Below are positions 1-5,764 of a stretch of 6,052 bases of DNA, in pieces. The translations under genes and the position numbers were made by a program. The stretch is taken from positions 1 to 6,052 of the forward strand of contig JAQWQN010000133.1 of the NCBI GenBank assembly GCA_029244465.1, in the 5' to 3' direction. The notes beneath the pieces were generated by a model, which did no database searches, was not told where the DNA came from, and worked only from the letters and a program-made list of their open reading frames with translations. Numbering within the stretch: position 1 is the stretch's first letter; every line of letters begins with the position of its first letter. The DNA comes from Pseudomonadales bacterium. Its GTDB lineage: Bacteria; Pseudomonadota; Gammaproteobacteria; Pseudomonadales; Azotimanducaceae.

Positions 1-12
1 CACTCAACCTCA

Positions 13-1260
13 ATGGAGTCGAGCGTGATTGAGCTGCAAAAACTGGTAATAGCTCTTGCTAAGACCCAAGGTTTGTCCGAATCAACGCTCTCAGACACGC
101 AGATCGGGGCCTTGATCAGCCGGCGGATGAAAATAACCCAGATCAACAATCCAGACCAATACGCCCACCGAATCAAAACCTCCGATGCCGAACGCCGAGC
201 CTTAATAGAGGCTTTACTGGTGCACGAAAGCTGGTATTTACGCGACCAAAAACCATTTGCGTTACTCAAACAACACCTGCTCACCGAATCAAACAAACCG
301 TCTGGGCTGCGGATTCTCAGTTTAGGCAGTGCAAGCGGCGAGGAACCCTACAGTATCAGTCTAACCTTGCTTGAGGCAGGACTGTCCACATCAGATTTCA
401 CAATCGATGCTGTGGACCTAAGCACAACAGCCATAACACGCGCTAAACAGGGTATCTACCCGGCCAAGATATTACGGGAAGTGCCGAAACCCTGGCTCAA
501 GACATACTTTGACGTCATGCAAAAAGATCGATATACCCTTAAAGAAACACCTCGCAAACCGGTGACGTTTCACCACAGCAACCTATTGAACCTACCAGGG
601 ACAATCCGAGACATCCAGTTTGACGCCATCTTTGTTCGCAACGTCATGATCTATCTGGCGCAGGAAGCACGCACTCAGACACTACTGCGTATTTGCAATA
701 TGCTGACCCCTGACGGTATTTTATTTGTCGGCCATAGTGAAGCCGGGCTCCTGTCTAGAACACAGTTTTATCCCGTCGGTGGTCCCGGCGCGTTTGCCTA
801 TTCACGGATGCGTACGCCCTCATCCGTCAAAAAAACTCACTCCGCGCTAATTCGGACTGCACAACAAAGCAAGCACCGCAACAATTTGCCCTGCAGCGTT
901 AAGAACGACACGCCTAAAAAGAATAGCCATCATCCGGTTTTGCAGCCGCGAACCCCAGGTCTGACAAAAGCCAAAAAGCTGGCCGATCAAGGTGCCTACA
1001 GCCAAGCCATTGTATTGCTGCAAAGTCTGTTGATTGAAGCGCCGCTCGCTGTCTCGGTGTACCATCAACTTGGCCTGATTTATGCCGCCCAAACACGGAT
1101 CAGCGAGGCAAAAAAATCTTTTCAAAAAGCCCTCTACCTGGACTCTCAACACGAAGCCAGCCGCACTCACCTTGCGCTGATACTTGACGCGAGCGGTGAG
1201 CAGGAACAGGCATCGAGATTACGACGCGGCCTGTCCACCTCGGTAGCTGATCATGAATGA
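13..1260 (+). CDS. wspC: CheR-type protein-glutamate methyltransferase with C-terminal TPR (WspC)
   Basis: Predicted cytoplasmic SAM-dependent methyltransferase that methylates glutamates on the Wsp receptor, opposing WspF. Residues 1-90 resemble the CheR helical N-terminal domain, with HESWYLR (71-77) in place of the usual NETxFFR-type segment. The SAM-binding stretch is GSASGEEPYS (105-114), followed by VDLS with D135 as the likely ribose-contacting acid and by RNVMIYL (209-215). A low-complexity basic linker (about 265-315) leads to a TPR-like helical region (316-406), as in Pseudomonas WspC. The 415 residues match the family's usual length. The ATG at 13 is the first in frame, but the frame is open to the window edge, so the true start could lie further upstream, and no ribosome binding site can be judged. 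The gene overlaps wspD by 8 nt. The Cys usual in the SAM loop is Ser here. Class certain; the WspC assignment relies on the TPR and the neighbours. Confidence 0.93.
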   Translation: MESSVIELQKLVIALAKTQGLSESTLSDTQIGALISRRMKITQINNPDQYAHRIKTSDAERRALIEALLVHESWYLRDQKPFALLKQHLLTESNKPSGLRILSLGSASGEEPYSISLTLLEAGLSTSDFTIDAVDLSTTAITRAKQGIYPAKILREVPKPWLKTYFDVMQKDRYTLKETPRKPVTFHHSNLLNLPGTIRDIQFDAIFVRNVMIYLAQEARTQTLLRICNMLTPDGILFVGHSEAGLLSRTQFYPVGGPGAFAYSRMRTPSSVKKTHSALIRTAQQSKHRNNLPCSVKNDTPKKNSHHPVLQPRTPGLTKAKKLADQGAYSQAIVLLQSLLIEAPLAVSVYHQLGLIYAAQTRISEAKKSFQKALYLDSQHEASRTHLALILDASGEQEQASRLRRGLSTSVADHE

Positions 1261-1915
1261 ATTAAGGTTAATCGACCCAGAATGCCGAAACCTGGTGGGT
1301 GTATGGGGCGATCACAGCTGTGATCAGCTAAAGATATATGATCATTGCCACAATTGTCCCGTTTATGAGCAAGCCGGCCGGGGATTCCTCTCACGAAAAG
1401 CCCCCTTGAACTATCTCGAAGAATGGAATATCGATGGCGTGGGACCTGATGAGCAGGAAGGCGCGATTAGGCGCTCCCTGCTCATTTTCAGAATCAGCAA
1501 CGAGTGGTTTGCCGTCCCGACTATTAGCGTACGTGAGCTACTGCTGCCCTTGCCTTGCCATCCCGTTCCGCATCGCAATCATAGTGCTTTTAAGGGTTTG
1601 GTTAATTTAAGAGGGGAGCTTTCACTGTGTGTCGATTTGGGACAAATGCTAAATATCCAACCTAACCCACCCTCAAAGGGGCAGGCCTGGCCTAGGATGC
1701 TGGCCATAGAAGAGTCAGCAGGCATTTGGATTTTCCCCATTGACGAAGTCAAAGGTATTCACGCGATTGATGAGGACTGTTTTCAAGCGCCCCCCCCGAA
1801 CGTCGCGATGGGACCAGAGAAATTTTCCAAGTATCTGTTTAGCTTCGATGACGCCGACATCGCTTTACTCGATATGGAACTCGTCCGACACGCGTTCAGG
1901 CAAGTTGTCCAATGA
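1253..1915 (+). CDS. wspD: CheW-type coupling protein with Cys-rich N-terminal extension (WspD)
   Basis: Predicted cytoplasmic adaptor that couples receptor to the WspE kinase. The CheW-like domain spans about residues 74-217 and contains the characteristic GLVNLRGELSLCVDL segment (115-129). The first 70 residues are an extension not found in classical CheW. It carries C11, C23, C32 and C35 (spacing C-x11-C-x8-C-x2-C) within a GVWGD...HCHNCPVY motif, which I recall from WspD-type CheW proteins; metal binding is my inference. The ATG at 1253 overlaps the end of wspC by 8 nt and no strong Shine-Dalgarno precedes it, suggesting translational coupling. The next ATG (1257) is out of frame. The stop overlaps the wspE start in an ATGA. 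A run of eight C residues at 1790-1797 codes for consecutive prolines and leaves the frame intact. CheW class is certain; WspD rather than WspB follows from position after wspC. Confidence 0.92.
   Translation: MNELRLIDPECRNLVGVWGDHSCDQLKIYDHCHNCPVYEQAGRGFLSRKAPLNYLEEWNIDGVGPDEQEGAIRRSLLIFRISNEWFAVPTISVRELLLPLPCHPVPHRNHSAFKGLVNLRGELSLCVDLGQMLNIQPNPPSKGQAWPRMLAIEESAGIWIFPIDEVKGIHAIDEDCFQAPPPNVAMGPEKFSKYLFSFDDADIALLDMELVRHAFRQVVQ
1310..1325. repeat. 16-bp perfect palindrome inside wspD
   Basis: GATCACAGCTGTGATC reads identically on both strands. In RNA it could fold as a 6-bp stem with an AGCT loop. It lies early in wspD, codes for part of the Cys-rich segment (around D20 to D24), and carries two GATC sites, with further GATC sites at 1249 and 1340. 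It is unlike a CRP site, where the TGTGA half comes first. No function can be assigned; it may be chance. Confidence 0.6.
1790..1797 (+). repeat. C8 homopolymer tract in wspD
   Basis: Eight consecutive C bases within the codons for P180-P182 of WspD, the longest mononucleotide run noticed in the window. It is in frame here. Slippage would truncate or alter the last part of the CheW domain. Confidence 0.85.
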
Positions 1916-4683
1916 GCCCCTCAGACAATTTTGGTGATGACAGCCTCTCCGAGATGTTCGTGGAAGAAGCCGACACCCAATTGGAGGCACTCGCGGAGCA
2001 CCTGGTCGCATTAGAAGACAGTGATCAACCCCAGGAAATCCTGAATGTGCTGATGCGAGCGGCACATTCTCTAAAAGGTGCCGCTCGCATTGTAGATGCA
2101 ACGGCCATTAGCCAGTTGGCTCATGCTGTCGAAGATATTTTTGTGGCGGCTCAAAAAGCGGAATTAGCACTCAATGCAACAGACATTGACACGCTATTAG
2201 CCGCCGCCGATCTCATGCGGAAATTTGTGCCGCCTAATTCGGCTGACGCAGCCGCGCTTGCACAAATGCTCACGCGCCTCAAAGAAACTCGTGAAAATCG
2301 TCCCCCAGCAACAAAGCCTTCCAATGACGCACAAGATTCACCAACATCAGCCCCCGCCGCAGAAAACCGCTCTGAACCTTTAGAATCGGACATCGCTGAT
2401 TTAAGCCTATTGGAAATGTTTACGGAAGAGGCCGAGAGTCAGTTGGCCGTATTGTCTGAAGGGCTAATTGAGCTTGAGTCCGGTGCGCCTTCTGAGTCAC
2501 TGCTAGAGGCCATGATGCGCGCCGCTCACTCCATTAAAGGCGCCGCACGTATCGTCGACTTGACGCCTATTGTCGAGGTCGCTCATGCGCTTGAAGATAC
2601 ATTTGTTTCCGCACAAAAAGGTGATCTACACTTCATCGAGGCTGATTACGATCGGTTGCTCGCCGCTGTAGACTGGTTAAGCAAGGTCGCGCAGAACAAA
2701 CCTCAGTCTGCTGAACCGATGGCCAGTCTTGACACGGTTGTCGCACAGCTGGCGCAAATCGGCCATGCCAACAACAATTCAAGTGACAGGACCCAAACCA
2801 GCACCATTACAGAACCGTCAGTGACAGCACGCGTCCAACCTCCAGCTCCACATACGACGGTGCCGAGCGAAAATACTGACGAATCGCAAGGACAACCGAC
2901 AGTTGCGGGCTCAACCCACGAAAAGAAATCAAACCAAAACAAATCGATACGCATGTCTGCTGAGGCCATGGAGCGATTAACAGGAATGACCTCCGAGGCC
3001 GTAGTTGAATCCGCTCGGATGGAGCTGATTATCGATGAGTTGTCTGACTTAGGCATCAAGCAAAAAAGCCTGAATAAAACGCTCACTCGACTGCGCCGCA
3101 GACTCGAGGCTGAAGGCGGCCAGGGCAACACGCTAAGAGACTTGGACGAGGCGCTAGGCCAACTGTCAAATTGTATGTCGTTGCTTCAACAAAGGGATGA
3201 AAAACTCGACGCCTACGCGCGCCGCAACAGCAGTCTTTCCAATCGACTATCACGGGAAGCCGTCGCCAGCAGAATGCTTCATTTCTCAACCATTTTGAAA
3301 GGATACCCGCGCCTGATACGCGACCTCAACAAATCGCTAGAAAAACGGGGGAAGTTGATAATCTCTGGCGAACAGACCCTTATTGACCGAGAAATATTGG
3401 AAAAATTGGACAGTGCGCTCAATCATCTTGTCCGAAACGCAATGGACCACGGGCTCGACACCGTTATCGAGCGACAGACTGCTAACAAAGAAGGCCCCGC
3501 CACTTTAAAGCTGGAAGCCTTTCATCAAAGCGGACGACTACGCGTCTTGGTTCAAGACAACGGGCGTGGCATCGATCCTAATGCCCTGCGTAAATCCATC
3601 ATTAGCAAAGAGTTGATCGAAGCAGCCCACGCAGAGCAACTCTCGCCAGATGAACTTTATGAATTTATGTTTCTCCCTGGTTTTTCAACCGCTAAGGCGC
3701 TGACTGACGTTTCAGGGCGCGGCGTAGGACTTGATGCTGTGAGAACCATGGTTCAAGAAGCCGGCGGGCGGATTTCGGTCCAAAGCAAACTGGGTGAAGG
3801 CACCAGTTTCGATATCGAGTTACCTGTGACACGTTCTGTCGCGAGGGTGCTGATGATTTCTATTGCAGGCGAATCTTATGCGATCCCAATAGCCCGCATC
3901 GAATTCACACGGGCAATCAATCCTGATCAAATTAGAACGGTCGAAGGACACAACTATTTCCAGGATGACGGCAGAAATGTTGCGCTCGTGTCTGCCACCA
4001 AAGTTCTCGAGTTGCCTGATTCACTGGAGACCAAAGCGCTGGAATTACGGCCAGTTATCGTCATACAAGAGACAGGGCGTTTTTATGCGCTGGAGATCGA
4101 CGACTTTATTGGCGAGAGAGATTTGATGGTCCGGCCTCTGGATCCCCGACTCAGCGATATACCTGACGTCGCAGCGGTATCTACTGATGAGAATGGTTCG
4201 GTTGTCCTCATCCTTGATGTTGACGATTTAGTGCGGAACATGGAGGCCCTCATCAGTGGCGGGCGCCAACTAGGACGCGCACGAGATCAGGTCAGCATCA
4301 AATCAGACCGCAAACGACTGCTTGTGGTCGATGACTCACTTACTGTCCGACAAGCAGAACGCCAACTACTTGAAAACGCCGGATATGACGTCGAGGTTGC
4401 AGTCGATGGACTTGAAGCATGGAGTGCTGTGAGGTTGAGTAACTATGACCTAATTGTCAGCGACGTTGACATGCCTCGCATGAACGGTATTGAGTTGGTC
4501 AAAAAAATACGCAGTGAGAGTCAGCGGCCAGATATCCCCATTATTATTGTCTCCTATAAAGACCGCGACGATGACCGGCTCAGAGGCATGGAAGCCGGCG
4601 CTAACTACTATCTTGCAAAGGGAGGTTTCGAAGACAGCGTCTTGTTAAATGCCGTCGAGGATTTAATCGGAGCGGCCCATTAA
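1912..4683 (+). CDS. wspE: Hybrid CheA histidine kinase with tandem Hpt domains and C-terminal receiver (WspE)
   Basis: Central kinase of the pathway: trans-autophosphorylates an Hpt histidine with ATP and donates phosphate to receivers. Domains in order: Hpt1 (about 10-105, H52 in RAAHSLKG); linker; Hpt2 (about 163-258, H206 in RAAHSIKG); a Ser/Thr/Gln-rich linker (about 260-343); dimerisation helices (about 345-475); ATPase with N box around N509 (LVRNAMDHG), G1 box DNGRGID (549-555), F box LPGFSTA (588-594) and G2 box GRGVGLDAV (602-610); CheW-like regulatory domain (about 640-780); receiver (802-920) with D807/D808, phosphoacceptor D851, S881 and K903. No membrane segment is seen and no CheY-binding P2 domain is recognisable. 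At 923 aa it is longer than Pseudomonas WspE as I recall it, mainly because of the extra Hpt and linker. The start is the ATG of an ATGA overlap with wspD; only a weak AGG lies 11 nt upstream. The last bases overlap the proposed wspF start. All catalytic motifs appear intact. Confidence 0.95.
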   Translation: MSPSDNFGDDSLSEMFVEEADTQLEALAEHLVALEDSDQPQEILNVLMRAAHSLKGAARIVDATAISQLAHAVEDIFVAAQKAELALNATDIDTLLAAADLMRKFVPPNSADAAALAQMLTRLKETRENRPPATKPSNDAQDSPTSAPAAENRSEPLESDIADLSLLEMFTEEAESQLAVLSEGLIELESGAPSESLLEAMMRAAHSIKGAARIVDLTPIVEVAHALEDTFVSAQKGDLHFIEADYDRLLAAVDWLSKVAQNKPQSAEPMASLDTVVAQLAQIGHANNNSSDRTQTSTITEPSVTARVQPPAPHTTVPSENTDESQGQPTVAGSTHEKKSNQNKSIRMSAEAMERLTGMTSEAVVESARMELIIDELSDLGIKQKSLNKTLTRLRRRLEAEGGQGNTLRDLDEALGQLSNCMSLLQQRDEKLDAYARRNSSLSNRLSREAVASRMLHFSTILKGYPRLIRDLNKSLEKRGKLIISGEQTLIDREILEKLDSALNHLVRNAMDHGLDTVIERQTANKEGPATLKLEAFHQSGRLRVLVQDNGRGIDPNALRKSIISKELIEAAHAEQLSPDELYEFMFLPGFSTAKALTDVSGRGVGLDAVRTMVQEAGGRISVQSKLGEGTSFDIELPVTRSVARVLMISIAGESYAIPIARIEFTRAINPDQIRTVEGHNYFQDDGRNVALVSATKVLELPDSLETKALELRPVIVIQETGRFYALEIDDFIGERDLMVRPLDPRLSDIPDVAAVSTDENGSVVLILDVDDLVRNMEALISGGRQLGRARDQVSIKSDRKRLLVVDDSLTVRQAERQLLENAGYDVEVAVDGLEAWSAVRLSNYDLIVSDVDMPRMNGIELVKKIRSESQRPDIPIIIVSYKDRDDDRLRGMEAGANYYLAKGGFEDSVLLNAVEDLIGAAH
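1942..2223 (+). repeat. First Hpt domain of WspE (copy 1 of an internal duplication)
   Basis: WspE residues 11-104, a four-helix Hpt fold with phosphoacceptor H52 (codon 2065-2067) in an HSLKG motif and a following AHAVED segment. It aligns without gaps with residues 165-258 at a constant offset of 154 residues; by hand count 51 of 94 positions are identical. Codons differ widely between the copies, so the duplication is not recent at DNA level. Confidence 0.9.
2404..2685 (+). repeat. Second Hpt domain of WspE (copy 2 of an internal duplication)
   Basis: WspE residues 165-258 with phosphoacceptor H206 (codon 2527-2529) in HSIKG and a following AHALED segment. The key His, Lys and Gly are kept, so this copy also looks competent for phosphotransfer. 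As I recall Pseudomonas WspE, it has a single Hpt; this copy sits nearer the dimerisation and ATPase domains, and which copy is ancestral cannot be decided by eye. Confidence 0.9.
4669..4672 (+). promoter_or_regulatory. Shine-Dalgarno for wspF supporting an ATT start at 4679
   Basis: GGAG lies within the last codons of wspE with 6 nt between it and the ATT at 4679. It is the clearest Shine-Dalgarno at any gene junction in the window; the other starts have weak or no candidates. Its spacing fits the ATT at 4679 but not the later ATG at 4727. Confidence 0.6.
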
Positions 4684-5764
4684 GCCCAAGCGCATAATTA
4701 AACTGGGTGTTGTCAACGATGTAACAATGGCAACACAGGTACTTTGCCGTTTAGTCACAATGGATGACACATTTAAAGTGGTATGGACGGCTTCAAATGG
4801 CGCGGAGGCCGTAGAACGTTGTGCGCAAAATAGGCCCGACCTTATCTTGATGGATTTGGTCATGCCGGTCATGGACGGGTGCGAGGCGACTCGTCGGATC
4901 ATGGCGTCTACACCCTGTCCAATCCTGCTGGTGACCTCAACAATCAAAGGCCATATGGACTTGGTCTATGGCGCCTTATCCTGCGGTGCACTGGACGTCA
5001 CGACGACCCCGGTCGTCGGGGATAAGCGAGATTCAGACAACGGCTCATTGCTGCGTAAGAAAATTTATACGCTGATTCATTTGTCAGACGAAACAGTCGA
5101 AACAGTCGAAACAAAGGCGGCTAGAAGTCCAACCAAACTGCGTGATCAAACTGGGCTAAATCTGCCCGACAGCCGTGTACCGATCATCACCATTGGGGCT
5201 TCATCAGGGGGGCCTGCGGAACTCTCAAAACTCCTCGCTGGTCTAGACCCGTCACTGACAGCCGCGTGCGTAATCGCACAGCACATCGACGCCGAGTTTA
5301 TCCCCGGCTTAGAGCATTGGTTAAACTCACAAACGCAATTGCCTGTATGCGTGGCAGCAGAAGATTCACTGATTCGGCCTGGTCGTGTCTATCTTTCAGA
5401 CAGCACCAGTCACCTTCGCCTAACCGATACCTATCGTTTTCAATATACCAACCGATCTCAAGGTACCTTCATTTGCCCTTCGATCGACACCCTCATGGGC
5501 AGCGTCGCTGACCATGGCAGCAAGGCAAGCACCGGCATTTTGCTCACTGGAATGGGCCGAGATGGGGCAAACGGACTCCTAGAAATGGCGCTCGCGGGTA
5601 TGTCCACCCTGGTACAAACCCCGGAAAGCGCCATCATCCCTAGCATGCCAAAAGCTGCAATCGCCCTCCACAACAACCACCAAATTCGCACGCCGCAGAT
5701 GATCTCCAAATGGCTGTCTTTGACGTATACTGGACGCCAAACAACTGGCGTTACCTATGCTTGA
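4679..5764 (+). CDS. wspF: CheB-type receptor methylesterase with N-terminal receiver (WspF), probable ATT start
   Basis: Predicted cytoplasmic protein-glutamate methylesterase that removes receptor methyl groups added by WspC; in Pseudomonas, loss of WspF switches the Wsp pathway on. Numbered from ATT at 4679 (361 aa): receiver about 6-125 with first strand KLGVVND (8-14), SNGAEAV (39-45) and phosphoacceptor D59 in LMDLVMPVMDG; linker about 126-165 with an ETVETVET repeat; methylesterase domain from about 167 with the catalytic triad S175 (GASSGGP), H202 (QHID) and D295 (GMGRDG). The first conventional start, ATG 4727, would delete the first receiver strand and D14, has no Shine-Dalgarno, and sits in a potential hairpin. 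No ATG, GTG or TTG occurs in frame between the upstream stop (TAA at 4664) and 4727. ATT 4679 follows GGAG by 6 nt and overlaps the wspE stop, and gives a CheB-like N-terminus. The receiver lacks the conserved Lys (T110 before P111). Function sure; start moderately sure. Confidence 0.9.
   Translation: MKPKRIIKLGVVNDVTMATQVLCRLVTMDDTFKVVWTASNGAEAVERCAQNRPDLILMDLVMPVMDGCEATRRIMASTPCPILLVTSTIKGHMDLVYGALSCGALDVTTTPVVGDKRDSDNGSLLRKKIYTLIHLSDETVETVETKAARSPTKLRDQTGLNLPDSRVPIITIGASSGGPAELSKLLAGLDPSLTAACVIAQHIDAEFIPGLEHWLNSQTQLPVCVAAEDSLIRPGRVYLSDSTSHLRLTDTYRFQYTNRSQGTFICPSIDTLMGSVADHGSKASTGILLTGMGRDGANGLLEMALAGMSTLVQTPESAIIPSMPKAAIALHNNHQIRTPQMISKWLSLTYTGRQTTGVTYA
4707..4736 (+). other. Potential 9-bp hairpin near the 5' end of wspF
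   Basis: GTGTTGTCA (4707-4715) can pair with TGGCAACAC (4728-4736) with one G-U pair and a 12-nt loop. The ATG at 4727 straddles the loop and stem, so folding would hinder initiation there and would sit a short way downstream of the proposed ATT start. No T-run follows, so it is not a terminator. Any regulatory role is inference. Confidence 0.4.
5001..5018 (+). repeat. 8-bp inverted repeat inside wspF
   Basis: CGACGACC and GGTCGTCG are perfect inverted copies separated by two C bases; in RNA this gives a 7-bp GC-rich stem with a 4-nt loop. It lies in the codons near the end of the receiver domain, around T110. No T-tract follows, so it is not an intrinsic terminator, and it may simply reflect coding constraints. 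Confidence 0.5.
5090..5113 (+). repeat. 9-bp tandem direct repeat in the wspF linker
   Basis: GAAACAGTC occurs twice in tandem, followed by a partial third copy GAAACA. It encodes ETVETVET (residues 138-145 counted from the ATT start) in the linker between receiver and methylesterase. Gain or loss of a unit would change the linker by three residues without breaking the frame. Confidence 0.85.

Noticed and set aside
847..1170. Antisense open frame opposite the TPR region of wspC
   Set aside because: It lies inside a well-supported gene, resembles no family I know, and has no start-site context of its own.
1310..1325. CRP/FNR operator
   Set aside because: Half-site order and spacing do not match TGTGA-N6-TCACA or TTGAT-N4-ATCAA, and the site is inside a coding region.
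2703..3131. Antisense open frame opposite the WspE linker and dimerisation region
   Set aside because: Its composition follows from the sense codons; no recognisable domain and no plausible promoter or ribosome site.
4664..4684. Programmed frameshift joining WspE to WspF in one polypeptide
   Set aside because: It would need a +1 shift within about 15 nt before the wspE stop, and no convincing slippery site is seen; independent initiation after GGAG is simpler.
5001..5030. Intrinsic terminator in wspF
   Set aside because: GC-rich stem but no following T-run, and it is in the middle of a conserved coding region.
5266..5511. Same-strand alternative frame inside wspF
   Set aside because: Basic, low-quality translation overlapping the catalytic domain of a conserved enzyme; a frame shadow.
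4727..5764. wspF starting at the ATG at 4727
   Set aside because: It would lack the first receiver strand and metal-binding Asp that are encoded in frame just upstream, it has no Shine-Dalgarno, and the ATG falls in a potential hairpin.
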